Origin: Rapana venosa
Taxonomy: Eukaryota; Mollusca; Gastropoda; Neogastropoda; Muricidae
DNA length: 64,000 nt
Assembly (NCBI GenBank): GCA_028751875.1
Contig: CM054134.1
Coordinates: 65,715,424 to 65,779,423 of the forward strand
Direction: 5' to 3'
The number at the start of each line of letters is the position of its first letter. Position 1 is the stretch's first letter. A program made the translations under genes and the position numbers. Under the pieces are notes generated by a model. It ran no database searches. It saw only the letters and a list, made by a program, of their open reading frames with translations, and had not been told where the DNA came from. This document shows positions 10,345 to 21,412 of this stretch, one piece after another.

Positions 10345-10465
10345 TTACAAAACCGCATACACGCGGGGACTATATGTAAAAAAACAAATAAGTGCTTCTT
10401 CCACTATCCTCGATATAAAAGAATAAAATAAAAATAAATAAAAAAATAAGATAAAAATAAAATAA
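10345..10465 (+). mobile_element. SINE-A 3' tail, sense orientation
   Basis: Carries 'cgcggggactatatg ... gtgcttcttccactatcctcg' followed by an A/T-rich (AAATA)n tail. It is the sense counterpart of the antisense copies at 9421 and 10,678. No tRNA-like head is seen upstream (10,135-10,344), so it is 5'-truncated or badly decayed. Confidence 0.65.
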
Positions 10466-10467
10466 GG

Positions 10468-10662
10468 GCGGCTTTTGTGGACAAAGAAAAATTGATTGAG
10501 CTTCAGAGAGCTGACCCCTCCCTTGATAAATATCGTAAACATGAGGAGAATGTGATGACAAAAATGGGGAAGCTCAGTTTGAAGAAAAAAGAGGGTGTCC
10601 TCTTCAGGATCTTTAAGAAACCGAACTTCAACCATGGAAAAGCTGTGTTGACTACATATTAA
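10468..10662 (+). pseudogene. Pre-integrase linker of the second Gmr1-like relic
   Basis: An open stretch reads KEKLIELQRADPSLDKYRK ... KKEGVLFRIFKKPNFNHGK. In Gypsy pol proteins a segment of this type ('l...Q..Dp.l...r......g.LyR') immediately precedes the HHCC domain of integrase. No HHCC domain follows, because a SINE is inserted at 10,678. Confidence 0.6.
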
Positions 10663-10677
10663 CTTTAAACAAAATTC

Positions 10678-10972
10678 TTTTTTTTTGAGGATAATGGAAT
10701 AAGCACTCGTTCTTTTTTCATCCAGTCCCCGTGTGTCTGCCGTTTTTGTCATCCGTTCCCACTGGCACAGAATGGTCTACTCTGCCGAAGAGTGGAACGG
10801 GTTTTAACTTGTGCACAAGATTTTCTGCGTGCGTTCGCACATCCGCACATCCGAAGGACTTTTTGGGAGAGTGGAGTCAGCACTCCAGAGGAAAAATCCT
10901 CTTGAACGAGAATGGAACCCAGGTCAACAGATCATGAATAAATCACTTTAACCACTAAGGCTGTCCCGTCCT
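10678..10972 (-). mobile_element. SINE-A, full tRNA-derived copy
   Basis: On the minus strand the head starts near 10,972 and has an A-box-like CAGCCTTAGTGG (10,952-10,963) and a B-box-like GGGTTCCATTCTC (10,908-10,920). A unique body and the conserved tail 'gtgcttattccattatcctc' follow, ending in an A run (T run 10,678-10,686 on plus). Box spacing of about 32-45 bases fits a pol III tRNA promoter. Length is about 295 bp. The same copy is duplicated at 14,317. Confidence 0.8.
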
Positions 10973-11039
10973 CTCTGTAATGGAGCTGGCTCATGACTCA
11001 ATCTCAGGCCAAGCATCAAGAAAACTCCATAGGATGTTA

Positions 11040-11175
11040 TCAATTGTAGGGTGATGCGCTGTTTAAACCAAGACAGGGTGATGTGCTGGGCAATGGTCTT
11101 TCGAAACTTTAACATAATTGAGTCCATTGCTGGGACTGACAATGTTGAAGCTGATTGCAAGAGTCGTTCTGGTGG
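11040..11175 (+). pseudogene. RNase H C-terminal end of the second Gmr1-like relic
   Basis: Codons spell RVMCWAMVFRNFN, then ESIAGTDNVEADCKSR. This matches the RNase H end 'Rv.rWal.Lq.f.f.ie...G.dNv.AD.lSR' with the last catalytic Asp kept. There is a one-residue deletion after FRNFN. It ends about where an LTR retrotransposon would enter its 3' UTR. Confidence 0.6.
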
Positions 11176-11954
11176 AGTAATGCATATATATTATAACTAA
11201 GCATGAGTTACAGTAAGTCCGTGAGAAGTGCAGAGATCTTCTGTTTTGTTGTTTTGGAAAACAAATTTGGAATAAATTCCAATTTTCTATTGAGAAGATT
11301 TCTAAAAATGCTATGAATGGCATTCTTTGCTTAATGACATATGCATTTGTGATGAGATAATAGTTTTGTTAAGAAATGTTTGCATGTTTGTTTGCTCGTG
11401 AAGTTTCTGACATGTTTTACAGTATTCTAAGAAGTTGTAAAAGTTTCCAGAAATGATTTACTGTAACCGATGTTTGTGTAGTTTCCATAATGTTCTGGAT
11501 AGTTCCTTTAAGGTTCCAGAATCTTCCAGGGGCTAGTAGAAGGGACCCCGTTACAAGAGGCTGTTATTGCTGCAGAAGGGAGAAGGGTGGGAAAGACCGA
11601 ACTTGAAGGAAAGGAGAGCTATGAGGACTGTGAAATGATTAACTGATCGAGCGTAGTCACATGCTTTTTGGCTGTTGATCCACAGTGATTGTGGAAAGGA
11701 TTTTTCCTTTTGTGTTTTGGAACTTTTGTAATGGAAATGGATGTTGTTTTGAATTGATCAACTTGATTCCTGAGTCAGCATGTGATCTGTCTTGATGTGA
11801 TTCACTAGAGATAGGAACCAACTCTTGGCATTTCAGTCAGCGTTCTTCGTCTACTGGGGTGTTTTCCCAAAAAAAAAGAGTTTGTTCTTCAAAGAACCAC
11901 GTGACAGTTTATCACCTTTTCTATGAAGAGGAAAGATAATACACTCTGTCCACT
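11176..11954. other. Unassigned DNA in duplicated unit
   Basis: No coding signal seen. TGTAACCG at about 11,463 and CCCCGTTACA at about 11,545 could be LTR-like ends of a decayed Gypsy LTR, but the distance between them is too short to claim one. Confidence 0.4.
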
Positions 11955-12540
11955 ATTCTGAAAAGGTTCCCTATCAAATAAAACATTGAATATTTTCAGC
12001 AGAAAAGGTATAATATGCCTTCAGAATACTTAAGCTCTCATTTATGATTCTTTCTGGTCCTGATGCTTTATCATTACCAAGAAACAAGAAAGCTTTGATT
12101 TCTTCTTAAGTTACATGCACCAGCAACTTCAAGATTACCATTGTCTTTTTCAAAATGTCTATCAGATACAGTCAACATTTAAAATTTTACTAAAAATGAT
12201 CAAACCAAGCACTGACAGAAATATCCACAGTACTTTTCCCTTTTGTCTGTTTTACGTTCTTCCAAAACTCTTGCTGATTGACAGAATTTAGCAGCATGTC
12301 ATTGTTTTTAATTTCAACTCTTTGTGTTTGGATCCTGAATAGATATTGTATTCTCTATGCTTTAAGTATTATTATTGACCAAGATCACAGTCAAATGTTT
12401 TGCGATATTTTCGTAATAAACGGCGAACATGTGCGCAAAACATTTCACATTCATTATCAAACTTAACATTACATCGTTTTTGTTGGAAATTCCCAACAGG
12501 ACGTTCCATGCACTGTGCACATTTCAAAAGGCATTGAGAA
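11955..12540 (-). pseudogene. LINE RT domain-0 scrap, L1/Tx1-like
   Basis: On the minus strand the codons give FDNECEMFCAHVRRLLRKYRK (basic linker), then EEIKAFLFLGNDKASGPERIINESL. The second motif is the entry to non-LTR RT ('Ei..ai..LknnKAsG.D.I.nE.lk'). Stops and frameshifts abound. It is repeated at 15,595-16,180 by the tandem duplication. Confidence 0.6.
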
Positions 12541-12929
12541 CTTCTAACATTTGGTTAACGGTCTTTGTCTAGCAGTCAAGTCTGTTTTGCCTGAATTGAA
12601 CGTTGCTAAGAAACTGATGTAAATGTGATGTTCGCCATCTTAGCCTGGCAGGGTTTTGCGCGAAGCAAGTGCTCTGCTCTTTGTCATCTTGGTCATCTCT
12701 AATCTGAAGACTTTTAAAAAATTTGTTTTTTTAATCAAATAGCGTCCTTGTTTCAGTGAGAAAAAACACAAAAAGTACAAAATACATCATCAAATAGGAA
12801 AAAACCCGCAACAACAACCAAACAGTACACCCTCCCAAAAAAGAAAATAATTACTTCCCTCCCCCCAAAAAACCCCCACCCAAACCAAAAAGCAAAAAAA
12901 AGAAAACCCAACCCCAAAACCACGAAACA

Positions 12930-12952
12930 ACACACACACACACACACACACG

Positions 12953-13000
<48 letters not shown>
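12930..13000. repeat. (CA)n microsatellite, unit 1
   Basis: About 70 bases of CA with CGCACG interruptions. The counterpart in unit 2 is at 16,568-16,642. Confidence 0.93.
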
Positions 13001-13001
<1 letters not shown>

Positions 13002-13014
13002 CAACACAACACTT

Positions 13015-13580
13015 GTTCTAGCCGGGAACCTGGGACGACATCTCCACTCTCTCCTGTGGAAGAAGCCATCCCGCAGAGCAGCACGACGCCGCAATATCCC
13101 CGGAAAAAGATCCGTCTTCCAAAGCCTCCTTGTTCCACCTCTAGTCAGAAGAAAAATCATCTGCCATCAAAACCCACACCAGAGGCCAGCTTTTCTTCTT
13201 TCCATCAACCTCATCCACTCATTCCCAAATATGATCGGTTCTTTCCAAGGGAATCATCAGCCATGTGTCAAAACTATCCAGGTCATTTTTGGTATGGTAA
13301 CAGTGCTAGCTGTGATTCTTGGCACAAGTGGAGACGTTTTCATTACAGATGGTGACATAGTCTTTCTTTGCAGCTATAGGCCTAGCAGAACTTCGGATCA
13401 GTGAACATTTAGTCTGTCGTTTTTGCTACGATAGAAGTGTTTTTGCCATTTGAACTTTCTTTGTTGTTTTTTATTCCTTTTTTTCTTGTTTTTTTTTCGC
13501 GTTTGTTTTAGGGTTTGTTAGTTTTTAAATTAGATCTGTAGGGTTATCATTTTACTTTTAAATGTAAAACAAATATCAAA
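13015..13580 (+). mobile_element. 5' region of the I-clade LINE, unit 1
   Basis: Sequence upstream of the ORF2 start, identical in kind to 16,650-17,215. An open stretch (13,056-13,355) encodes a Ser/Pro/Lys/His-rich peptide that may be the end of ORF1, but no RRM or CCHC motif is visible, so ORF1 identity is not established. T-rich DNA precedes the ORF2 ATG. Confidence 0.45.
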
Positions 13581-14309
13581 ATGAAAAATCCTAGATCTAA
13601 TATTGATATCATGCAGTGGAATTGCCCATCGATTTCAACAAATCTGCATTATCTTCTACAACATCTCTCTTCTAAACGTTATCAAACTTTGGTTTTGCAA
13701 TCTTTAAATGTAGACCAGCGTAAACTTCCTAAAATTCCTAACTACTATTACCCTCCTGTATATCAGGTAGAAGACGAAAAAGGAAAGATCAACACTGCTA
13801 TATATATTCAAGAAAAACTTAGTTATGTTGAGCTTCTGTCTCCTTTTCCAAAGGACACTGAAAATATTAATGCTTGTGCAGTCAGGATAAAGTTTAATGA
13901 ACAGCTGACTTTAAATATTGTTTCAGTGTATTTGTCTAAAGGCCTGACAATCAAAATACTGAATGGCTACGTGCCCTAAGGGACCAGAACGATAAATGGC
14001 TCATAGCTGGTGACTTTAATGCCCATTCTCCGTTTTGGGATAAAGAGTGTAAAAATACCACTCATAACCGTTTTTTAGAAAATATTGTGGACTCTCCTTT
14101 ATACTTGCTAAATAACGGAAATATTACAAGAATACCAGACGTATCAAGTCATAGAGCAACAGCAATCGATCTATCTTTAATATCGCCTGCACTTGGCACC
14201 CATTGTGAGTGGAGAACGCTCCATGATACGCTTGGAAGTGACCATTTGCCTGTTTTTATAAGTATAGATAGCAAAACTGTCAAAAACAGATTATCCCAAA
14301 GACAGAAAT
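13581..14309 (+). pseudogene. I-clade LINE endonuclease fragment, unit 1
   Basis: Begins with ATG and the EEP-type start IDIMQWNC, has a one-base deletion near 13,942, then continues in another frame with WLIAGDFNAHSPFWD and ends after GSDHLPVFISI. It covers nearly the whole apurinic-like endonuclease domain. The ORF is cut at the duplication junction, where SINE-A sequence begins. It is a truncated twin of 17,216-17,945. Confidence 0.85.
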
Positions 14310-14316
14310 TCAAATC

Positions 14317-14611
14317 TTTTTTTTTGAGGATAATGGAATAAGAAACTCGTTCTTTTTTCACCCAGTCCCCGTGTGTCTGCCTTTTTTGGGTCATCCGTTC
14401 CCACTGGCACAGAATGGTCTACTCTGCCGAAGAGTGGAACGGGTTTTAACTTGTGCACAAGATTTTCTGCGTGCGTTCGCACATCCGCACATCCGAAGGA
14501 CTTTTTGGGAGAGTGGAGTCAGCACTCCAGAGGAAAAATCCTCTTGAACGAGAATGGAACCCAGGTCAACAGATCATGAATAAATCACTTTAACCACTAA
14601 GGCTGTCCCGT
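14317..14611 (-). mobile_element. SINE-A, duplicated full copy
   Basis: Same element as at 10,678, carried by the tandem duplication, with an altered tail (AAGAAACTCG for AAGCACTCG on the plus strand). A- and B-box motifs are unchanged. Confidence 0.8.
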
Positions 14612-14678
14612 CCTCTCTGTAATGGAGCTGGCTCATGACTCAATCTCAGGCCAAGCATCAAGAAAACTCCATAGGATG

Positions 14679-14814
14679 TTATCAATTGTAGGGTGATGCG
14701 CTGTTTAAACCAAGACAGGGTGATGTGCTGGGCAATGGTCTTTCGAAACTTTAACATAATTGAGTCCATTGCTGGGACTGACAATGTTGAAGCTGATTGC
14801 AAGAGTCGTTCTGG
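14679..14814 (+). pseudogene. RNase H end scrap, duplicated copy
   Basis: Identical in content to 11,040-11,175 (RVMCWAMVFRNFN ... DNVEADCKSR); present because of the tandem duplication. Confidence 0.6.
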
Positions 14815-15594
14815 TGGAGTAATGCATATATATTATAACTAAGCATGAGTTACAGTAAGTCCGTGAGAAGTGCAGAGATCTTCTGTTTTGTTGTTTGGAA
14901 AACAAATTTGGAATAAATTCCAATTTTCTATTGAGAAGATTTCTAAAAATGCTATGAATGGCATTCTTTGCTTAATGACATATGCATTTGTGATGAGATA
15001 ATAGTTTTGTTAAGAAATGTTTGCATGTTTGTTTGCTCGTGAAGTTTCTGACATGTTTTACAGTATTCTAAGAAGTTGTAAAAGTTTCCAGAAATGATTT
15101 ACTGTAACCGATGTTTGTGTAGTTTCCGATAATGTTCTGGATAGTTCCTTTAAGGTTCCAGAATCTTCCAGGGGCTAGTAGAAGGGACCCCGTTACAAGA
15201 GGCTGTTATTGCTGCAGAAGGGAGAAGGGTGGGAAAGACCGAACTTGAAGGAAAGGAGAGCTATGAGGACTGTGAAATGATTAACTGATCGAGCGTAGTC
15301 ACATGCTTTTTGGCTGTTGATCCACAGTGATTGTGGAAAGGATTTTTCCTTTTGTGTTTTGGAACTTTTGTAATGGAAATGGATGTTGTTTTGAATTGAT
15401 CAACTTGATTCCTGAGTCAGCATGTGATCTGTCTTGATGTGATTCACTAGAGATAGGAACCACTCTTGGCATTTCAGTCAGCGTTCTTCGTCTACTGGGT
15501 GTTTTCCCCCAAAAAAAGAGTTTGTTCTTCAAAGAACCACGTGACAGTTTATCACCTTTTCTATGAAGAGGAAAGATAATACACTCTGTCCACT

Positions 15595-16180
15595 ATTCTG
15601 AAAAGGTTCCCTATCAAATAAAACATTGAATATTTTCAGCAGAAAAGGTATAATATGCCTTCAGAATACTTAAGCTCTCATTTATGATTCTTTCTGGTCC
15701 TGATGCTTTATCATTACCAAGAAACAAGAAAGCTTTGATTTCTTCTTAAGTTACATGCACCAGGCAACTTCAAGATTACCATTGTCTTTTTCAAAATGTC
15801 TATCAGATACAGTCAACATTTAAAATTTTACTAAAAATGATCAAACCAAGCACTGACAGAAATATCCACAGTACTTTTCCCTTTTGTCTGTTTTACGTTC
15901 TTCCAAAACTCTTGCTGATTGACAGAATTTAGCAGCATGTCATTGTTTTTAATTTCAACTCTTTGTGTTTGGATCCTGAATAGATATTGTATTCTCTTGC
16001 TTTAAGTATTATATTGACCAAGATCACAGTCAAATGTTTTGCGATATTTTCGTAATAAACGGCGAACATGTGCGCAAAACATTTCACATTCATTATCAAA
16101 CTTAACATTACATCGTTTTTGTTGGAAATTCCCAACAGGACGTTCCATGCACTGTGCACATTTCAAAAGGCATTGAGAAC
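15595..16180 (-). pseudogene. LINE RT domain-0 scrap, duplicated copy
   Basis: Second copy of the minus-strand fragment at 11,955-12,540, with the same motifs and a few base differences. Confidence 0.58.
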
Positions 16181-16567
16181 TTCTAACATTTGGTTAACGG
16201 TCTTTGTCTAGCAGTCAAGTCTGTTTTGCCTGAATTGAACGTTGCTAAGAAACTGATGTAAATGTGATGTTCGCCATCTTAGCCTGGCAGGGTTTTGCGC
16301 GAAGCAAGTGCTCTGCTCTTTGTCATCTTGGTCATCTCTAATCTGAAGACTTTTAAAAAATTTGTTTTTTTAATCAAATAGCGTCCTTGTTTCAGTGAGA
16401 AAAAACACAACAAGTACAAAATACATCATCAAATAGGAAAAAACCCGCAACAACAACCAAACAGTACACCCTCCCAAAAAAGAAAATAATTACTTCCCTC
16501 CCCCCAAAAAACCCCCACCCAAACCAAAAAGCAAAAAAAAGAAAACCCAACCCCAAAACCACGAAAC

Positions 16568-16593
16568 AACACACACACACACACACACACGCA

Positions 16594-16633
<40 letters not shown>

Positions 16634-16642
16634 CACACACCC
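16568..16642. repeat. (CA)n microsatellite, unit 2
   Basis: CA tract with CGCACCACA interruption, counterpart of the tract at 12,930. Confidence 0.93.
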
Positions 16643-17215
16643 CCCATTGTTCTAGCCGGGAACCTGGGACGACATCTCCACTCTCTCCTGTGGAAGAAGC
16701 CATCCCGCAGAGCAGCACGACGCCGCAATATCCCCGGAAAAAGATCCGTCTTCCCAAAGCCTCCTTGTTCCACCTCTAGTCAGAAGAAAAATCATCTGCC
16801 ATCAAAACCCACACCAGAGGCCAGCTTTTCTTCTTTCCATCAACCTCATCCACTCATTCCCAAATATGATCGGTTCTTTCCAAGGGAATCATCAGCCATG
16901 TGTCAAAACTATCCAGGTCATTTTTGGTATGGTAACAGTGCTAGCTGTGATTCTTGGCACAAGTGGAGAACGTTTTCATTACAGATGGTGACATAGTCTT
17001 TCTTTGCAGCTATAGGCCTAGCAGAACTTCGGATCAGTGAACATTTAGTCTGTCGTTTTTGCTACGATAGAAGTGTTTTTGCCATTTGAACTTTCTTTGT
17101 TGTTTTTTATTCCTTTTTTTCTTGTTTTTTTTCGCGTTTGTTTTAGGGTTTGTTAGTTTTTAAATTAGATCTGTAGGGTTATCATTTTACTTTTAAATGT
17201 AAAACAAATATCAAA

Positions 17216-18646
17216 ATGAAAAATCCTAGATCTAATATTGATATCATGCAGTGGAATTGCCGATCGATTTCAACAAATCTGCATTACCTTCTACAACATC
17301 TCTCTTCTAAACGTTATCAAACTTTGGTTTTGCAATCTTTAAATGTAGACCAGCGTAAACTTCCTAAAATTCCTAACTACTATTACCCTCCTGTATATCA
17401 GGTAGAAGACGAAAAAGGAAAGATCAACACTGCTATATATATTCAAGAAAAACTTAGTTATGTTGAGCTTCTGTCTCCTTTTCCAAAGGACACTGAAAAT
17501 ATTAATGCTTGTGCAGTCAGGATAAAGTTTAATGAACAGCTGACTTTAAATATTGTTTCAGTGTATTTGTCTAAAGGCCCTGACAATCAAAATACTGAAT
17601 GGCTACGTGCCCTAAGGGACCAGAACGATAAATGGCTCATAGCTGGTGACTTTAATGCCCATTCTCCGTTTTGGGATAAAGAGTGTAAAAATACCACTCA
17701 TAACCGTTTTTTAGAAAATATTGTGGACTCTCCTTTATACTTGCTAAATAACGGAAATATTACAAGAATACCAGACGTATCAAGTCATAGAGCAACAGCA
17801 ATCGATCTATCTTTAATATCGCCTGCACTTGGCACCCATTGTGAGTGGAGAACGCTCCATGATACGCTTGGAAGTGACCATTTGCCTGTTATTATAAGTA
17901 TAGATAGCAAACTGTCAAAAACAGATTATCCCAAAGACAGAATTCCAAAATATAGTTATAAAAAAGCCAACTGGTTCAAATTTAAAGACATACTAACAGC
18001 ATACAACACTGATGATTTTCTGACAGACAGCATAGACAGAACTTACGACAATTTTGTTAAAACAATTATGTATGCAGCTGACATGTCCATTCCAAAATGT
18101 AATCCTTTAAAATCTAGTAAGTATTCAGGTAATGTATGGTGGAATGACTCCTGTGAAGTTGCCAGACAAAAGAAAATACAGGCTTTTAAAATCTACCTCA
18201 AAGATAAAAGTAATGAAAATAATAAAGACAATATGAAAAAAGCTAAGAATCAATGCAACAGGATAATAGAAGAAGCGAAAAAGCAGTATTGGTCCACTTT
18301 CTGTAAATCAGATATCTCAGGACATAAAGATCTTAACAAAGTCTGGAAAAAAGTGAAGGAAATGAAAAATGGTATAGTTTTGCCACCATACCCCATAACA
18401 TCAGAAGACAATGAGTTTCCATCTAACTTTGAAAAGGCTGAAATTTTTGTAGAATTATTTGCAAAGAATAGTAATGTGGAAAGTTTATCGGCAACTGAAA
18501 AAAAGTATAGAGAAGATATAGAAAATGCCAAAATAATTGCTAACAGTATCATCTATCAGCATTATCTAAATGCTGACCTTTCTCTTCAGGAATTAAAAGA
18601 TGCTATTTCAACCCCTTGGCACAAAGAAAACATCTGTTGGTCCTGA
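17216..18646 (+). pseudogene. I-clade LINE ORF2: endonuclease and RT entry
   Basis: An unbroken 476-codon frame from ATG. EEP endonuclease motifs: IDIMQWNCRS (start), LIAGDFNAHSPFWD (active-site Asp/Asn), THNRFLENIV, ATAIDLSLIS and GSDHLPVIISI (catalytic Asp-His). The nick made by this domain primes reverse transcription. After residue 240 a Lys-rich linker follows with WWNDSCEVARQKK and CNRIIEEAKKQYW, typical of the stretch before RT. The frame ends at TGA 18,644-18,646 after a slip near 18,600-18,620, beyond which the RT entry (VGPDAVSNEMIRHLP) is in frame 3. The ATG choice follows the match of the EEP motif immediately after it. Confidence 0.85.
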
Positions 18647-19755
18647 TGCTGTATCTAATGAAATGATTAGACATCTTCCAGATAACTCCTTAACTTTTTT
18701 ACAACAATATTTTCAGAACTGTTGGTTAAGTGGGACTCTGCCATCTTTGTGGAAACAATGGATCATTGTGCCAGTTATTAAACGGGGGTAAACCAAATGC
18801 AGACAAAAACAGCTACAGGCCGATCGCCCTAACATCACACTTAGGGAAATTAATGGAACGTATCATCTTCAAAAGGCTCAATCATTACTGTGAAAAGCAT
18901 AACATCATGCCTGTCTCTCAAGCAGGCTTCAGGAAAGGCAGGTCAACTGTCGATCATCTAATTAAAATTACGACCCAAATTAAACATCAGTTTGCTAGAA
19001 GACAAAACGTACTTGCAACTTTCTTTGATGTAAAAAAAGCGTACGACCAAGTCTGGCATGACAAGCTACTTTATAAACTGAGATTAATTGGGCTTTCAGG
19101 TTGCATATATAATTACTTTAAAGCATTTTTAAGTGAAAGGTCCATTCAAACAAAAGTAGGAAGCGCCTATTCTCACTTAAGGTCTCTTCACATGGGAATT
19201 CCGCAAGGATCTGTTTATAGCCCCAATACTGTTTAATATTTTGACCTATGATCTTCCTAAGCCGTTATCTAAAAATGTTGGAATTGTGCAGTACGCAGAT
19301 GATATCTGCATGTGGTTGAAAGTGAATCTTAAAAACGCACTCCTCGTAGATCTATAAATAATATTAAAAAGATGTATCAAACTGAGCTTGATAAAATTAA
19401 TGCATACATGCTTGAAAATGGGTTATCCCTTTCTTCAGAAAAAACTCATATGATGCTTTTCAATTCAGGGCATAATCTAGATTTTCTCCCAGTTTTTAAA
19501 TTAAATGGATCTGCAATTGAATACACACAAGTTGTAAAATTTTTAGGAGTATATCTTACATCTAAACTGACTTGGAATCATCATATAGAGTACATACTAA
19601 CAAAGGCCAGAACAAGTTTAAACTTTTTGAAGATTGTCAGTAGGCAACCTTGGGGTCAAGATACTCATACCCTTTTACACCTAGCAACATCTTTGGTTCG
19701 TTCAAAATTAACATATGCGCAAGAAATTTTCTTCTCGGCTCCAAAATATCTATAA
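18600..19755 (+). pseudogene. I-clade LINE reverse transcriptase, multiply frameshifted
   Basis: RT motifs appear in order across three frames: KTSVGPDAVSNEMI, NSYRPIALTSHLGKLMERI, QAGFRKGRSTVDHL, FFDVKKAYDQVWH (catalytic Asp), GIPQGSVYSP, QYADDICMW (YADD, about 19,293-19,304) and VKFLGVYLTSKLTW. Slips occur near 18,785, 19,225 and 19,330. The conserved core is complete despite the slips. Confidence 0.82.
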
Positions 19756-20906
19756 AAAAACTACAAAGCGTAGATAGCAAAGCCTAACAAACTTGCACTC
19801 GGTGTGCCGGTTCATACTGCGACACTGAGTGTATATGCCGAAATTGGAGTGATGCCTTTTGAATCACAAATGAAGCTTGCTTCAGCTAAATACATCTTGA
19901 GAAGTCATACAAATCAAAACTCATGTATGCCAGAACTTGATTTAAAGGCTGAATCCCATTATCCCAAAAGAGCAAAAACAATAAGTTCTTTAACTCCGAT
20001 AGGGAGCTTCACATCTGACCTGTTTGAAAAATCAGGTGTGAATCCAAAAAAATGTTGCTCCTCGATTGTCGTTCAGCGTTATTCCTCCATGGGAGCTTAA
20101 CATTGCCAAATTTGACATAAACTATGCTGACCTTAAAAAGAATGATGGGCCTGTTCTTTCGGCATTTGTTAGATCTCATCTACATGAAAATTATAATAAT
20201 CATTTGAAAATCTATACAGACGGCTCTGTACTTGATAGTAATGATGCAGGTATTGGATTTGTAATTCCAGCTCTGAAAATTGAAAGGTCTTATTACATTG
20301 GAAAAGACTTTTCTATTTTCTCAGCAGAGCTTGTTGCAATTGTGATGGCGTTAAACTTCCTGCTTAATTTTCCTTTCGCCTGTGAACAAGTATTATTCTG
20401 TGTTGATTCCAAGTCTGTTCTACAGTCTTTACAATCGTTTAGTTCTAATATAAGAGGTGAAATTGTGACTGAAATTGTTCATTTAATTCATTTTTTGTCC
20501 ACACGTGGTACCTGTATACAATATTGCTGGATTCCATCCCATTGTGGTCTTTGGGAGAAACGAATGGGCAGATTGCACAGCTAAAAGGGGTGCAATGAAC
20601 AAGGAAAATACCATCAAAATGCAACTGCCGCTGTCTTTACAAGAGGGATATTGTCTTCTAAAGAAGACTTGCTGGGATCAGTTTGGCACTCTATATCATG
20701 AAACTTATCATTCAAAAGGATGTGCAAGACCTAAGTCGACAAAGTCTAAATACAACGATATCTCTGATCAGAACAAATTGTGTCATAGACTGTTGACAAG
20801 TCTGATATACAGACTAAGGCTCTATGCTCTCAAAACGAAATTCAGTCGAAATGTGTCATGTATTTGTGGTGATCAGATTACGCCAGAACATGTTGTTTTA
20901 TTGTGA
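19756..20906 (+). pseudogene. I-clade LINE RNase H and C-terminal tail
   Basis: RNase H codons: KIYTDGSVLDSNDAGIGFV (Asp at about 20,220), FSAELVAIVMAL (Glu), FCVDSKSVLQSL (Asp), then WIPSHCG and, after a slip near 20,560, NEWADCTAK (last Asp). All four catalytic positions are kept. The C-terminal tail reads LRLYALKTKFSRNVSCICGDQITPEHVV, consistent with the Cys-x-Cys...His end found in I/Nimb-type elements. The final frame stops at 20,906; related proteins usually continue a few residues past the His. Confidence 0.8.
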
Positions 20907-21183
20907 TCAGTTGAAGCCTTTTTTTGCCGGATTGGTTGTCTAACAACAACTCTGCTAGTTTATCCCACACAGACATTTTGGTTGATAATCTTAAAATGCT
21001 AGAATTAGTGAAAGGCTTGAGTAAGAGCCCAGTCGGTCGGTTTTTATAACAGATATTTGTTGTTCCTGTTCAAGTTAAATTTGATTCCGTTTGATTTCTT
21101 AACATAATATAATTCTTTTTTTTAAAAACATCACATCTATATAGGCCTACAGATTCCTAGCTGATGTAGAGTATACAGTTCCT
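20907..21183 (+). other. I-clade LINE 3' UTR and flank
   Basis: T/A-rich, with no frame of note; holds the probable 3' end near 21,128. Confidence 0.5.
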
Positions 21184-21185
21184 AT

Positions 21186-21267
<82 letters not shown>

Positions 21268-21359
21268 CTTACACACACATTCATATACACCCAAATACAC
21301 ACATACACTTGCATAAAACACACACACACACAATCACACACAGGCATACACACAAGCAT

Positions 21360-21412
<53 letters not shown>

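Larger units (their letters stand above)
9790..11175 (+). mobile_element. Relic of a second Gmr1-like Gypsy lineage
   Basis: Protease (9817-10,130), the linker that normally precedes the integrase zinc domain (10,468-10,662) and the extreme end of RNase H (11,040-11,175) lie in that order. Two SINE-A copies are inserted and most of integrase and RT is missing. A short protease-to-integrase-linker distance fits the Gmr1-like gene order. Its sequence differs clearly from the element at 1-7384 (DTG rather than DDG triad, different linker), so it is a separate family. The RNase H part lies inside the tandem-duplicated unit and is repeated at 14,679-14,814. Confidence 0.65.
10678..14316. repeat. 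Tandem duplication, unit 1 (3639 bp)
   Basis: The unit contains SINE-A (minus), the RNase H scrap, unassigned DNA, a minus-strand LINE RT scrap, a CA tract and the first 730 bases of an I-clade LINE ORF2. The next unit starts at the T run at 14,317, and the offset measured at the SINE motif is 3639. The two units differ only by scattered single-base changes and small indels. The LINE ORF in this unit is cut exactly where unit 2 begins. Confidence 0.85.
14317..17945. repeat. Tandem duplication, unit 2
   Basis: Co-linear with 10,678-14,309. At its right end it does not stop but runs on into the rest of the I-clade LINE. Differences from unit 1 include a CA tract with altered length, one base missing in unit 1 near 13,942 (which shifts the LINE frame there), and a Pro/Arg codon difference at the eighteenth residue of the LINE ORF. 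Confidence 0.85.
16650..21150 (+). mobile_element. I-clade (RNase H-bearing) non-LTR retrotransposon
   Basis: Endonuclease (17,216-17,930), linker and RT (18,540-19,755) and a cellular-type RNase H (20,195-20,600) lie in one direction, followed by a C-terminal Cys/His tail (20,850-20,890) and a T/A-rich 3' end near 21,120. EN-RT-RNase H is the I superfamily layout (I, Nimb, Loa, Ingi and relatives). About seven frameshifts make it inactive. The 3' end has no TTA or GAA tail; a short T8/A5 run is seen at 21,116-21,128. Confidence 0.8.

Noticed and set aside
10900..10972. A tRNA gene on the minus strand
   Set aside because: Box motifs are present but no cloverleaf can be closed, and a SINE body and tail follow.
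11463..11554. A very short LTR (TGTAACCG...CCCCGTTACA)
   Set aside because: About 92 bases is too short for this group and no partner copy outside the tandem duplication was found.
13056..13355. A host gene exon
   Set aside because: It is repeated with the LINE 5' region at 16,690-16,990 and lies directly upstream of LINE ORF2; no splice or domain evidence.
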